A stretch of DNA of 64,000 nt from an uncultured Woeseiaceae bacterium (lineage in GTDB: Bacteria > Pseudomonadota > Gammaproteobacteria > Steroidobacterales > Woeseiaceae): assembly GCA_947258565.1 (NCBI GenBank), contig CAMYJB010000015.1, positions 1-64,000 on the forward strand. Direction: 5' to 3'. How positions within the stretch are numbered: position 1 is the stretch's first letter; each line of letters starts with the position of its first letter. The notes under the pieces are model-generated. The model was not told the origin of the DNA, searched no databases, and saw only the letters and a list, made by a program, of their open reading frames with translations. Position numbers and translations under genes: made by a program. Below are positions 52,871-62,331 of this stretch, piece by piece.

Positions 52871-54406
52871 TCACTTCCTGAACATTTCGAGCATGCGGCG
52901 AGTGACTGCAAAACCGCCAAATATATTGACGGAAGTAATCAGCACGGTGCCTACCGCTATCCACTTGATCAGGGGCACATCCGAACTGATCTGCAGCAGT
53001 GCACCGATCACGATGATGCTCGAGATCGCGTTCGTGACACTCATGAGCGGCGTGTGCAGCGCCGAGGTCACGTTCCAGATCACCATGTAACCCACGAAGC
53101 AGGCCAGCACGAAGACCGTGAAATGCGCCATGAACGACGGCGGCGCGACGGCGCCGAGCCCTAACAGCGCCAGGCCACCTATAGCCGCCATCATGATCGG
53201 TCCCGCGAGTGAGGGTTTCTTCTCCTCGACGACGGGCGCGGGTGCGGGCTCCGCTTTTACCGGCGCCGCTGCCGATATCTTCGGCGGTGGCGGCGGCCAC
53301 AGCGTCTCACCGCCCGTGCATACCGTGGCCCCGCGCACGACCTCGTCTTCGAGGTCCAGCGCGAGATTGCCGTCCTTTTCAGGCGTCATATCCGTAAGCA
53401 GGTGCCGCAGGTTGGTCGCGTACAGCTGGCTCGATTGCGCGGCGAGGCGGCTCGGCAGGTCGGTATAGCCGATGATCGACACGCCGTTACGCACGACCAC
53501 CGCATCGGGCTCGGTGAGCTCGCAGTTGCCACCTTGCTCTGCGGCGAGATCGACGATCACGCTGCCGTCCTTCATCGACTCGACCATCTCCGCGGTGATC
53601 AGCCGCGGCGCCGGTTTGCCGGGAATCAGCGCGGTGGTAATGATGATGTCGACGTCTTTGGCCTGCTCGGCAAAAAGCGCCATCTCGGCCTTGATGAACT
53701 CGTCGCTCATGACCTTGGCATAGCCGCCTTCGCCGGAACCGTCCTCGTCCTCGAAATCCAGCATCAGGAATTCAGCGTCCATGCTCTCGACCTGCTCCTT
53801 CACTTCCGGGCGGGTATCGAAAGCCCGGACGATTGCGCCCATGCTTTTCGCGGCGCCGATCGCCGCAAGGCCCGCGACACCGGCGCCGATGACCATGATC
53901 TTGGCCGGCGGCACCTTGCCTGCGGCCGTGATCTGCCCGGTGAAGAAGCGCCCGAAATGCTGCGCCGCTTCGATGACCGCGCGATAACCGGCGATGTTCG
54001 CCATCGAGCTCAGCGCATCCATTTTCTGCGCCCGCGAAATTCTCGGCACGCTGTCCATCGCGAGCGCTGTGCCGCCGCTCTTGGTCAGCTGTTCAAGCAG
54101 TTCCGGGTTCTGTCCGGGGTACAGGAAACTGATCAGCGTCTGCGAATCCTTCAGGCCCGTGGCCTGGTCACCTTCGGGCGGGCGCACCTTGAGAATAATG
54201 TCTGCGTCTGACCAGATATCGGCGGTGGAGCCCGCAATGCTGCAACCGGCCTCTGTGTAAGCTTCATCGGAAAAGCTTGCTGTAGCACCTGCGTCCTTTT
54301 CGACCATTACGTCGTACCCGAGCTTCTGCAGCTCGGCAGCGACGTCGGGAGTAGTTGCCACGCGGCGCTCGCCTGGATGGGTTTCTCTCGGTACACCGAT
54401 CTTCAT
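52871..54406 (-). CDS. pntA: NAD(P) transhydrogenase subunit alpha (fused alpha1-alpha2)
   Basis: A 511-residue subunit. Domain I binds NAD(H): [73 protein letters not shown], and [17 protein letters not shown] ~25-residue proline/alanine linker ([21 protein letters not shown]) leads to domain II with four helices ([22 protein letters not shown] and so on). So alpha1 and alpha2 are one chain, as in E. coli, unlike alphaproteobacteria. First gene of pntAB; its promoter lies in 54407-54517. Confidence 0.97.
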   Translation of the reverse strand: MKIGVPRETHPGERRVATTPDVAAELQKLGYDVMVEKDAGATASFSDEAYTEAGCSIAGSTADIWSDADIILKVRPPEGDQATGLKDSQTLISFLYPGQNPELLEQLTKSGGTALAMDSVPRISRAQKMDALSSMANIAGYRAVIEAAQHFGRFFTGQITAAGKVPPAKIMVIGAGVAGLAAIGAAKSMGAIVRAFDTRPEVKEQVESMDAEFLMLDFEDEDGSGEGGYAKVMSDEFIKAEMALFAEQAKDVDIIITTALIPGKPAPRLITAEMVESMKDGSVIVDLAAEQGGNCELTEPDAVVVRNGVSIIGYTDLPSRLAAQSSQLYATNLRHLLTDMTPEKDGNLALDLEDEVVRGATVCTGGETLWPPPPPKISAAAPVKAEPAPAPVVEEKKPSLAGPIMMAAIGGLALLGLGAVAPPSFMAHFTVFVLACFVGYMVIWNVTSALHTPLMSVTNAISSIIVIGALLQISSDVPLIKWIAVGTVLITSVNIFGGFAVTRRMLEMFRK

Positions 54407-54517
54407 TCATGGCCTCCGGTGATCGTGCCGGTTTGGGATGGGGGGCTACTCTATCAACAATGCCCGGCGCATCACAGATATTGCGAGTCTCGGAAATCCC
54501 CTAGAGCAGACAAAAGA

Positions 54518-54540
54518 AAAGGCGCCTCATCGGCGCCTTT
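54518..54540 (-). terminator. Rho-independent terminator after the DUF3106 gene
   Basis: AAAGGCGCC (54518-54526) pairs with GGCGCCTTT (54532-54540) around TCATC. On the minus strand the stem is followed by TTTTCTTTTG, and it starts 20 bases after the DUF3106 stop. It separates this operon from the pntA promoter. Confidence 0.88.
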
Positions 54541-54560
54541 CTGTTTCTGGGTGGTGGCGA

Positions 54561-55076
54561 TCAGCCGCGGCGGTCGCGCGACATCCGGTCGCGCACGCGC
54601 TGGCGCTGTTCCGGCGTCATGTCGCGTAATCGATCGCGGAGGCGATTTCGCTGCTCGGGCGTCATGCGATGAAAGCGGTCGCGCAGCTGCCTCTGTTGCT
54701 CGGGCGAGAGCTCGCGATAGCGCTGGTAGTTCTCACGGATCCGGCGGCGCTCGTCGGGCGGCAGGTTATTGAACTCTTCCCAACGCTGCCGAATCTGACG
54801 ACGGCGGTCGTCCGGCAGCTCCCGCCACTGCGAAAAACGCTGCTGTGCCTGCTCGCGTTGCTGCGGCGTCATGCTGGACCAGCGCTCCGCGCCTCGAGAC
54901 AGCCGCAACTGACGGTCCGCCGGCAACGAATCCCAGCTCTCTGCAAAGCGGTTCAGCACCTGCTGCTGCTCGCTGCTCAGCGCGTTCCAGGCGACGCCGT
55001 GTTCATCGGCAAGCGCCACGGAACCGGCCAGCAGCATGACGGCTGTAGCTACCGCGACAAAATCTCTAACTCTCAT
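54561..55076 (-). CDS. DUF3106 domain protein, exported
   Basis: A 171-residue periplasmic protein: signal peptide (MRVRDFVAVATAVMLLAGSVALA), then repeats of the form L..E.Q.VL..F...W..L, RW..M.P..R, and .LSPEQR..LR..F. The last half (RYRELSPEQQRQLRDRFHRMTPEQRNRLRDRLRDMTPEQRQRVRDRM) shows a near-perfect ~14-residue repeat. The helical, highly charged pattern resembles Spy/CpxP-like folding helpers but homology is not claimed. Last gene of the sigma-factor cluster, overlapping the gene before it by 11 bases. Confidence 0.82.
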   Translation of the reverse strand: MRVRDFVAVATAVMLLAGSVALADEHGVAWNALSSEQQQVLNRFAESWDSLPADRQLRLSRGAERWSSMTPQQREQAQQRFSQWRELPDDRRRQIRQRWEEFNNLPPDERRRIRENYQRYRELSPEQQRQLRDRFHRMTPEQRNRLRDRLRDMTPEQRQRVRDRMSRDRRG

Positions 55077-55305
55077 CGTCGTCCTCCGTCGATTCTTCAC
55101 CTTCCGGTACGGGATCGATCCGTTTCTCGGACTCGAGGCTCAGCTGGTGATCCACAATCAGCCATTCCTCGTCCGTTTCTTCCCAAAGCCCAAGGTACTC
55201 AAGAAACTCCATCTCCGGTTCCTCTGCATCGGCTGCAAACGACACGCCCGTGGCGCCAAACACGAGACACAGCAGAGCGTTTCGCCATCCGCTGCTAACC
55301 GACAT
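55066..55305 (-). CDS. Small acidic exported hypothetical protein
   Basis: A 79-residue protein: signal peptide-like MSVSSGWRNALLCLVFGATGVSFAAD, then an acidic tail (EEPEMEFLEYLGLWEETDEEWLIVD, PEGEESTEDDDES). Short genes of this type sit next to DUF3619 and DUF3106 genes in sigma-factor operons in related bacteria. Start 55305 chosen over 55332. It overlaps both neighbours (11 bases each side), which supports coordinated expression. Confidence 0.6.
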   Translation of the reverse strand: MSVSSGWRNALLCLVFGATGVSFAADAEEPEMEFLEYLGLWEETDEEWLIVDHQLSLESEKRIDPVPEGEESTEDDDES

Positions 55306-55669
55306 CGCTGCCGGAATCCAGGTTCGCCGCATCCATCCAGCTGTAAAACTCGAGGTCTTCCAGCATGTCCAGGCTGTCCTCGCTCAGCAGGATCTCGAAA
55401 TCCGTTGCGGCATCCGGCGCCGGTGCGCTGTGTTCGACGGGTGCGCCCTGCCAGACGACGACCGCGACGACGGCTGCAGCCGCGAGACCGCCAGCAGGTA
55501 CCCAGCGCGCCCATTGGCCGGCGCGCTCCGCAGCATGGATTTCCTGCAGCGCCTTCTGCCGGCCCTGGTTGAGGCGCGACAATGTCGCTGCATCAAGCCG
55601 CTCCACGCTGTCGTCGAAAAGCGCTTTAGCCTGATTTCTCAGCTGTTCTTCATCGATTGGCTTCTTCAT
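55295..55669 (-). CDS. DUF3619-like membrane protein, possible anti-sigma factor
   Basis: A 124-residue protein: cytoplasmic helix-rich N-terminus (EEQLRNQAKALFDDSVERLDAATLSRLNQGRQKALQEI), one transmembrane helix (WVPAGGLAAAAVVAVVVW), then a periplasmic acidic tail (ATDFEILLSEDSLDMLEDLEFYSWMDAANL). The N-terminus matches the DUF3619 pattern. The position directly behind an ECF sigma gene (4-base overlap) is that of an anti-sigma factor; this role is inferred, no zinc-binding motif is present. Confidence 0.72.
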   Translation of the reverse strand: MKKPIDEEQLRNQAKALFDDSVERLDAATLSRLNQGRQKALQEIHAAERAGQWARWVPAGGLAAAAVVAVVVWQGAPVEHSAPAPDAATDFEILLSEDSLDMLEDLEFYSWMDAANLDSGSDVG

Positions 55670-56274
55670 TGCCAGTACTCTCCCAACACTTCCCGAAGCG
55701 TATGCACCGCCCGGGAATAATGTGTTTTAACGCTGCCTCCGCTGCAGCCCATCGCAACCGCTGTTCCGGCGACGTCGAGGCCTTCGAAGGTGCGCAGCAT
55801 AAATGCCTCGCGTTGCCTGGCGGGCAGATCCGCGACGGCCTGCTCCAGTTTCTGCATGGCCTGCCGCGCCTCGATCTGCTCGTCGGGCGTCCGTCCCATC
55901 GGATCGGGCGCCTGCGCAACCGGATCGTAATCGTCTTCCGGGTCCGACGTGCGGCCGAACCACACCATCACGCGCTTCCTGACCGTCTGCCGCCGATGCC
56001 AGTCGCGAATCCCGTTCTGCAGGATGCGGTAGAACAGCGGCGTCCATTCCGCTTCGGGCTGGCCCGCGTAGTTTCGCGCCAGCTTGATCATCGCATCCTG
56101 CACGAGGTCGAGCGCTTCGTCCCGGTCGCGCACCGCGATCTCCGCGAAGCGCAGCGCACGGCGCTCCACGCTCGCCAGGAACTGGTTGAGTTGCTGTTCG
56201 CGCCGCAGCGTCGTCGCCTCTTTCGGTTGCCCGCGGCTGCACGATACCGCAAAAACACCAGCGTAGGCGCTCAC
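55666..56274 (-). CDS. ECF-type RNA polymerase sigma factor
   Basis: A ~202-residue sigma-70-family factor with regions 2 and 4 only. Region 2: ALRFAEIAVRDRDEALDLVQDAMIKLARNY and FYRILQNGIRDWHRRQ. Region 4: DLPARQREAFMLRTFEGLDVAGTAVAMGCSGGSVKTHYSRAVHTLREVLGEY. It would direct a stress regulon. The start is uncertain: GTG 56274 is used, but the homology begins near residue 25 (LRREQQLNQFLASVERRALRF), where a CTG follows AAAGAGG. It heads the cluster with DUF3619, an acidic protein and DUF3106. Confidence 0.85.
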   Translation of the reverse strand: MSAYAGVFAVSCSRGQPKEATTLRREQQLNQFLASVERRALRFAEIAVRDRDEALDLVQDAMIKLARNYAGQPEAEWTPLFYRILQNGIRDWHRRQTVRKRVMVWFGRTSDPEDDYDPVAQAPDPMGRTPDEQIEARQAMQKLEQAVADLPARQREAFMLRTFEGLDVAGTAVAMGCSGGSVKTHYSRAVHTLREVLGEYWQ

Positions 56275-56476
56275 CTGCCACTGCTCCCTGCCCAGGCCGA
56301 TTGCCGATCCATCGCGAACTCCTCTTGACTCCCTCAGGAGGTCATCTAACTTGTCGCTACAGAAATAACGCCTCGTCACGCGCTTGGTTGACAGGCGCAT
56401 GCGGTTTTTCGCGCCCGGGCTTATGTCAAGAAAGGGCCACAGGCGTACCCTTAAACCTTGTTTTCACTGGAAAATC

Positions 56477-58684
56477 GTGGGCAAGCTTTCGGTTCTCAAA
56501 GTCGCCATCAACGTGCCGCTCTCGCGACTGTTCGACTATCTGCCACCCGATGATGGATGCCGCCCGCCGCCGGGCGCGCGCGTGCGCGTGCCGTTCGGCA
56601 AGCAGCGCCAGGTCGGTCTGGTGATTGCCCACGCTGCCGACAGCGCGCTGCCACGGAACAGGATCCGGCGCGTGCTCGACGTGCTCGATAACGCCCCGCT
56701 CTTGCGCGAGGAAGACCTCTGGCTCCTCAGGTTTGCGAGTGACTACTACCATCACCCGGTGGGGGAAGTTGCCGCGGCGGCGATTCCGGCCCTGTTGCGC
56801 CAGGGCAGGCCGATAAACCCGCTGCTGCGCCATGTCGGGGCCAGCGATGCTGCCCGGGTCCTCGATATCGAGGCACTGGCGAAAAAGGCGCCACGACAGG
56901 CTGAATTGCTCACATTGCTGCTCGATGCAGGCGGTAACGGCATCGACGTCGACTCGCTCACCGAGCAGATGCCGGCGTGGCGTCGCAGCTTCAGGGCGCT
57001 CGCGGGCAAAGGCCTCGTAACCGAGTTCGAGATGCGCGCCGACGACCCGGAACCGCCGCCGCGCGGCGCAGCGGCTGCCGGCCCGAAACTCAACGCAGAC
57101 CAGCAGGCTGCGGTGATCGAGATCCGTGCGGCAACGGGCTTTCACGCGAACATCCTCGATGGCGTTACCGGCAGCGGCAAGACAGAGGTCTACCTGCACC
57201 TCATCGGCGAGGCCATCGCTGCCGGACGGCAGGTCCTGGTGCTGGTGCCCGAGATCGGCCTCACGCCGCAGCTCGTCACCCGGCTGAGGACGCGGCTCGG
57301 CATCGAACCCGCGTTGCTGCATTCGGGCCTCTCGGACCTCGAACGGCTGCGCTCGTGGCGGCAGGCACGAAACGGCGACGCGAAGCTCGTCGTCGGCACG
57401 CGCTCGGCCGTGTTTACGCCGATGCAGGATGCGGGCCTGATCATCGTCGACGAGGAACACGACCATTCGTTCAAACAGCAGGAAGGCTTCCGCTACTCCG
57501 CCCGGGATCTCGCGATCGTACGGGCCAAGCATCTCGACATTCCCATCGTTCTCGGCTCGGCAACGCCGACGCTCGAGATGTTGCACCACTGTGCAGCAGG
57601 CAATTACAGCCACCTGAGCCTGCCGCGTCGCGCCGGCGCCGCGAGACCGCCGGAGCTGAGAATCGTCGACCTCGGCAAAACCGCGTCGGCGGAGGGCCTG
57701 AGCGAGCCGCTTGCAGCCGCGATTTCGGAGCACCTGGCCGATTCGGGGCAGGCGCTGATCTACCTCAATCGCCGCGGCTTCGCACCGACGCTCATCTGTT
57801 CCGGCTGCGGTCATGTCGCGGAGTGCCCGCGTTGCGACTCACGCATGACGGTGCACGCGAAGGACAGGCGCCTGCGCTGTCATCACTGCGGCAACGCCAG
57901 GCCGCTCGACGAGCATTGTGGTGAGTGCGGCGCGGCAATGCGGCCACTCGGCGAAGGCACCCAGCGACTGGAAGACGTGCTCGTGCGCCGCTATCCCGAC
58001 CGCCGGGTCATGCGTATCGACAGCGACAGCACGCAACGGAAGGGGGCGATGGGTGAAGCGCTGCAGCGTGCGACCCGCGGCGAGGCCGACATACTCGTCG
58101 GCACCCAGATGCTGTCGAAGGGCCACCATTTTCCGAAACTCACCCTGGTCGGCATCGTCAATGCCGACCAGGGCCTCTTCGGTACCGACTTTCGCAGCGC
58201 CGAGCGACTCGCGCAGTCCATCATCCAGGTGGCCGGACGCGCTGGCCGGGAAAGCAGAATCGGCGAAGTCATCATCCAGACGGCGTTTCCCGCGCATCCG
58301 TTCTGGCAGCGGCTGATCGAGGGCGGCTACGCGGGTGTCGCGCAGGATGCTCTCGAGGAGCGCCGCCTGGCAAACTGGCCGCCATTCTCGCGGCTCGCAC
58401 TCTTGCGCTCTGCAGCGACGCGCCGCAGCGACGCTCATGCCTTCCTCGACGTTGCCGCCGGATTCGTTGCCGGGCTTGCGCACGGCCGATTGAGGGTGCT
58501 GGGCCCAGTCGACGCACCGATGGCGCGCCGTGCCGGCCGCTATCGCGCGCAACTCCTGCTGCAGAGCACCGATCGCCGCGCACTGCACGAGGTGCTGCGT
58601 GAGCTGCGACCCATGCTGGAGGCGGATCCCGCTGCGCGCAAAGTTCGCTGGTCCATCGACGTCGACCCGGTCGAGCTGTTCTAG
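56477..58684 (+). CDS. priA: Primosomal protein N' (replication restart helicase)
   Basis: A 735-residue DEAD-type helicase. The N-terminal DNA-binding domain starts VLKVAINVPLSRLFDYLPP; Walker A is GVTGSGKTEVYLHL, motif II DEEHDHSF. Zinc cysteines are CSGCGHVAECPRCDSRMT and CHHCGNARPLDEHCGECG; helicase C-terminal motif VAGRAGR. It reloads the replisome at stalled forks. GTG 56477 gives the expected N-terminus; the frame to 56384 is unsupported. Divergent from the sigma-factor cluster with a ~200-bp gap that has no obvious promoter. Confidence 0.97.
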   Translation: MGKLSVLKVAINVPLSRLFDYLPPDDGCRPPPGARVRVPFGKQRQVGLVIAHAADSALPRNRIRRVLDVLDNAPLLREEDLWLLRFASDYYHHPVGEVAAAAIPALLRQGRPINPLLRHVGASDAARVLDIEALAKKAPRQAELLTLLLDAGGNGIDVDSLTEQMPAWRRSFRALAGKGLVTEFEMRADDPEPPPRGAAAAGPKLNADQQAAVIEIRAATGFHANILDGVTGSGKTEVYLHLIGEAIAAGRQVLVLVPEIGLTPQLVTRLRTRLGIEPALLHSGLSDLERLRSWRQARNGDAKLVVGTRSAVFTPMQDAGLIIVDEEHDHSFKQQEGFRYSARDLAIVRAKHLDIPIVLGSATPTLEMLHHCAAGNYSHLSLPRRAGAARPPELRIVDLGKTASAEGLSEPLAAAISEHLADSGQALIYLNRRGFAPTLICSGCGHVAECPRCDSRMTVHAKDRRLRCHHCGNARPLDEHCGECGAAMRPLGEGTQRLEDVLVRRYPDRRVMRIDSDSTQRKGAMGEALQRATRGEADILVGTQMLSKGHHFPKLTLVGIVNADQGLFGTDFRSAERLAQSIIQVAGRAGRESRIGEVIIQTAFPAHPFWQRLIEGGYAGVAQDALEERRLANWPPFSRLALLRSAATRRSDAHAFLDVAAGFVAGLAHGRLRVLGPVDAPMARRAGRYRAQLLLQSTDRRALHEVLRELRPMLEADPAARKVRWSIDVDPVELF

Positions 58685-58790
58685 TCCGACAGGACACTAG
58701 CCGGGCGCGGGAGCGAATAACCGGGTAGAATCGCCGGCTCGCAAAAGAGTCAGCTCTTCAAACGCACCCCGGCCTGCACGCTCCGATTCA

Positions 58791-60542
58791 ATGAAGTCCG
58801 CGATAGCGAAATTTCTCGACGACGCTCTGTCCCGCCTGCCCGACCTTGCCGATGCAGCCGGGGGGCTCGCGGCGGAGAGCACGATAGAGCGCACCCGTGA
58901 TGCCGCTCATGGGCACTTCGCGTCCAACATTGCGATGCGGCTCGCGAAGCCCGCACGCCGCAGCCCCCGCGATATCGCTGCCGCCATCGCGGAACAACTG
59001 CCCGCTACCGACCAGGTAGACAAGGTCGAGATTGCCGGCCCCGGTTTCATCAATTTCTACCTGAGCCCGGTCGCCTTCCACGCAGAAATACAGACGATCC
59101 TCGACAAGGGCGAGGATTACGGCCGACATGTACCGAAAGGGGCTCCACGCATCCTGCTCGAGTTCGTGTCCGCGAACCCGACCGGTCCCCTGCACGTCGG
59201 CCACGGCCGGCTTGCGTCCTACGGCGCGACCGTCGGCAACCTGCTCGAGACCGTCGGTTACCCCGTCCACCGTGAGTACTACGTCAACGATGCCGGACGT
59301 CAGATGGATATTCTCGGTGTGAGCGTCTGGCTACGCTGGCTGGAGACGAAGGGCACCGTCGTGCCGTTTCCCGCCGCGGGTTACCGGGGTGACTACATTC
59401 GGGATATCGCCGCTGCCATAAATACCGAGGGGCTCGATGCCGTCGATGCAGAAAGCGTCCTCGACGGTATTCCTGCCGATGCGCCAGACGGCGACAAGGA
59501 GGCACACATCGGCGCACTCATCGGTCGCGCGAACGAACTGCTTGGCGAAGACGGCTTCGATCGCTTACGCCAGCAGGCGCTCGACAGCATCCGCGACGAT
59601 ATCGAGGAAGACCTCGCCGAGTTCGGTGTCACCTTCGATCGCTGGTTCTCCGAGCAAAGCCTGACGAAAAGCCACCGCATCAATGATGCGCTCGCCGTAC
59701 TCGAAGAGCGCGGCATGCTTTACAAGAAGGATGGCGCTACCTGGTTCCGGGCGAGCGATTTCGGCGACGAGAAGGACCGCGTCGTGGTAAGGGAAAACGG
59801 CGCCAAAACATACTTCGCTTCGGATATTGCCTACCATTTCGACAAGCGCGAGCGCGGATTCGACCGCCTCATCGACATTCTCGGCGCAGATCATCATGGC
59901 TACGTGACCCGCGTGAAAGCGGGACTCGAAGCAATGGGCTACCGCGCAGAAGATCTCGAGGTGCAGCTCGTGCAGTTCGTCGCGTTGTACCGTGGTGGCA
60001 AAAAGGTCCAGATGTCGACGCGCAGCGGAGAGTTCGACACGCTTCGGCAGTTACGGGCCGACGTCGGCAACGACGCTGCTCGATTCTTCTATGTCTCGCG
60101 TTCCCACGACCAGCACCTCGACTTCGATCTCGACGTCGCAAAGTCCCAGTCGAACGACAATCCCGTGTACTACATCCAGTACGCGCATGCGCGCATCGCG
60201 AGCGTGTTCCGCCAGCTCGAGGAGAAAAACCTCAGTTGGGACGGCCCCGACCACTGCGCCAACCTGGCGCTGCTCGAGGAGCCACAGGAGCAGGCACTGA
60301 TGACGACGCTGAGCCGGTATCCGGAAGTTATCGACCTGGCCGCGAGCAATCTCGCGCCACAGCACCTGGTCCACTATTTGCGCGACCTGGCCAATGATTT
60401 CCATACCTATTACAACGCACATGTCTTTATTGTCGGCGACGACACGCTGCGCGATGCACGCCTCAGCCTGTGCGCGGCAACGCGCCAGGTCATTGCCAAC
60501 GGCCTGACGATCCTTGGCGTATCCGCGCCCGATTCGATGTAA
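58791..60542 (+). CDS. argS: Arginyl-tRNA synthetase
   Basis: A 583-residue class I synthetase charging tRNA-Arg. SANPTGPLHVGHGRLASYG contains the HIGH-type motif as HVGH, and QMSTRSGEFDTL holds the KMSKS-equivalent MSTR with the adjacent Lys-rich KKVQMST. The anticodon-binding domain of the C-terminal part has YAHARIASVFRQLEE and RDLANDFHTYYNAHVF. Length is normal. ATG 58791 begins right at the first homologous residues. Its stop TAATG overlaps the next gene's start by one base. Confidence 0.98.
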   Translation: MKSAIAKFLDDALSRLPDLADAAGGLAAESTIERTRDAAHGHFASNIAMRLAKPARRSPRDIAAAIAEQLPATDQVDKVEIAGPGFINFYLSPVAFHAEIQTILDKGEDYGRHVPKGAPRILLEFVSANPTGPLHVGHGRLASYGATVGNLLETVGYPVHREYYVNDAGRQMDILGVSVWLRWLETKGTVVPFPAAGYRGDYIRDIAAAINTEGLDAVDAESVLDGIPADAPDGDKEAHIGALIGRANELLGEDGFDRLRQQALDSIRDDIEEDLAEFGVTFDRWFSEQSLTKSHRINDALAVLEERGMLYKKDGATWFRASDFGDEKDRVVVRENGAKTYFASDIAYHFDKRERGFDRLIDILGADHHGYVTRVKAGLEAMGYRAEDLEVQLVQFVALYRGGKKVQMSTRSGEFDTLRQLRADVGNDAARFFYVSRSHDQHLDFDLDVAKSQSNDNPVYYIQYAHARIASVFRQLEEKNLSWDGPDHCANLALLEEPQEQALMTTLSRYPEVIDLAASNLAPQHLVHYLRDLANDFHTYYNAHVFIVGDDTLRDARLSLCAATRQVIANGLTILGVSAPDSM

Positions 60543-61123
60543 TGGCAAAGAAACGCAGCAAGCGGCGCAAGGCGCCCAAAAAGAAGCAGGAGTATCCGGG
60601 CTGGGCCTGGATGCTTTTCGGCCTGGCGATCGGCCTCTCGGTCGCGTTCGCGATATACGTCCGGGATGGAAAGCCGGCGGCGCCACCACCGGTTGCCAGG
60701 CAACCCGCGAGCCTCGAGAGCGCCATCGACGATAACGGTGAGGAGATACCGGTTGCCGGCATGGCGGAGGAAGAGCCGGCGGAGAGTCGATTCACCTTTT
60801 ACGACATGCTGCCGAACTTCGAGGTCGTTATTCCCGAACAGGAACCGGACGTCGAGGTCGACGTCGAGCCGCGCGCGATCGTCAAACCCGGCCTGTACAT
60901 CCTGCAGGCAGGTTCCTTCACACGTTTCGAGGATGCAGACCGGCGCCGCGCAGAACTCGCCCTGCACGGTATCGAGTCGAACATTCAGCGCGTCACGATC
61001 GACGACAAGACCTACCACCGCGTGCGCATCGGCCCGACGGACGACCTCGAAGAACTGAATTTGCTGCGCAGCCGCCTGCGCGCCGCAAAGATCGACGTCA
61101 TCCGCATTCGATTAGGTGGATAG
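60542..61123 (+). CDS. SPOR-domain protein (FtsN-like)
   Basis: A 193-residue bitopic membrane protein: a Lys/Arg-rich cytoplasmic start (MAKKRSKRRKAPKKK), one helix (WAWMLFGLAIGLSVAFAIYV), a Pro/acidic spacer, then the SPOR domain (GLYILQAGSFTRFEDADRRRAELALHGIESNIQRV, YHRVRIGPTDDLEELNLLRSRLRAAKIDVIRI) that binds denuded septal peptidoglycan. The layout and the position behind argS match FtsN, although I cannot prove essentiality. ATG 60542 shares a base with the argS stop. Confidence 0.9.
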   Translation: MAKKRSKRRKAPKKKQEYPGWAWMLFGLAIGLSVAFAIYVRDGKPAAPPPVARQPASLESAIDDNGEEIPVAGMAEEEPAESRFTFYDMLPNFEVVIPEQEPDVEVDVEPRAIVKPGLYILQAGSFTRFEDADRRRAELALHGIESNIQRVTIDDKTYHRVRIGPTDDLEELNLLRSRLRAAKIDVIRIRLGG

Positions 61124-62291
61124 ACTGCGGCATTGCCTGACGGCGCTCACGCTTGGCTGGCTCACGGCCTGCTCGACGACCGCGCCGGTACCTGCTCCGC
61201 CGGAAACTGCAGGGCCGGAAGCCGCTCGCACGCCTGACGCTGTCGCGCCCACTGAGCCGGTCGAGCCACCGCGCGCAAGAACCACGATCAGCATCGCCGC
61301 GGTCGGCGACATGATGATCGGTACCGATTACCCCGAGAACCACCTGCCCGACGACGACGGCGTCGGGTTCCTCGCCGGCGTAGCGCCCTGGCTCTGGCCG
61401 GTCGACATAGCATTCGGCAATCTCGAAGGGGTGCTCGTCGACGGCGGCGAGCCGGGCAAAAAATGCAGCAATCCCAAAGCCTGCTACCTCTTTCGTTCGC
61501 CGACTCGTTACGCCTTCCACTACCGGGCCGCGGGCTTCGACGTGCTTAGCCTCGCGAATAATCACGCGCGTGACTTCGGTGAAGAAGGCCGGACCACGAC
61601 AATGCAGGCACTGACTAACGCGGGCATATACCACTCCGGGAGAGAGGGAGACTTCGCGAGCTTCGAGGCCAAAGGGTTGCGCATTGCGGTGCTTGCCTAT
61701 GCCGTCACGAAGAACTCGAACATGCTGCTCGATTACCCACGCTCGGAGCAGACCGTGCAGCAATTCGCCGCGACGCACGATATTGTCATCGTGTCGTTCC
61801 ACGGCGGCGCGGAGGGGCGTGACGTCACCCGCCTGCCGTTCGCCGACGAGGAGTATTACGGTGAACCGCGCGGCGACGTCGTGCGCTTCGCCCGCATGGT
61901 GGTCGATGCCGGCGCCGATCTCGTTGTCGGTCACGGACCGCATGTCGTCCGGGCCATGGAGCGCTACAACGACCGTGTGATCGCCTACAGCCTCGGTAAT
62001 TTCGCAACCTATTACGGGATCAGCGTCGCCGGCATCAAGGGCGTGGCGCCCATCTTAATCGTCACGCTCGACGACGAGGGCCGCTTCGTCGACGGCGAGA
62101 TCATCTCGACCCACCAGTTACGCCCGGCCGGCCCGACGCTGGACCCCGCAGGCCGGGCTCTCAAGCTGATACGCGGGCTGAGCATCGAGGACTTCGGCAA
62201 CCCGGGGCTCACCTTCCACCCCGACGGCCGCATCACCCCCACCGACCGCCCCCCCGTAACGCGTCGCACATTTCCCGAAGACCCATCGTAG
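61116..62291 (+). CDS. CapA-family (poly-gamma-glutamate-synthesis-like) lipoprotein
   Basis: A 391-residue lipoprotein. GTG 61116 overlaps the SPOR gene by 8 bases. Lipobox LTAC (Cys19), a Pro-rich linker, then the calcineurin-like CapA fold: SIAAVGDMMIGTDY, DIAFGNLEGVL, GFDVLSLANNHARDFG, IVIVSFHGGAE and DLVVGHGPHVVRAMERY, supplying the metal-ligand Asp, Asn and His residues. The family includes capsule proteins and phosphoesterases; role here unknown, likely periplasmic metallophosphatase. Confidence 0.88.
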   Translation: MDRLRHCLTALTLGWLTACSTTAPVPAPPETAGPEAARTPDAVAPTEPVEPPRARTTISIAAVGDMMIGTDYPENHLPDDDGVGFLAGVAPWLWPVDIAFGNLEGVLVDGGEPGKKCSNPKACYLFRSPTRYAFHYRAAGFDVLSLANNHARDFGEEGRTTTMQALTNAGIYHSGREGDFASFEAKGLRIAVLAYAVTKNSNMLLDYPRSEQTVQQFAATHDIVIVSFHGGAEGRDVTRLPFADEEYYGEPRGDVVRFARMVVDAGADLVVGHGPHVVRAMERYNDRVIAYSLGNFATYYGISVAGIKGVAPILIVTLDDEGRFVDGEIISTHQLRPAGPTLDPAGRALKLIRGLSIEDFGNPGLTFHPDGRITPTDRPPVTRRTFPEDPS

Positions 62292-62331
62292 CAGCGGTAT
62301 TCGAACCGCGACGTGAGGAGCCCGCCAGTCC

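Noticed and set aside
51784..52881. 365-codon plus-strand open frame opposite pntB
   Set aside because: Very rich in His, Asp and Arg, typical of antisense translation of a membrane protein; pntB is certain.
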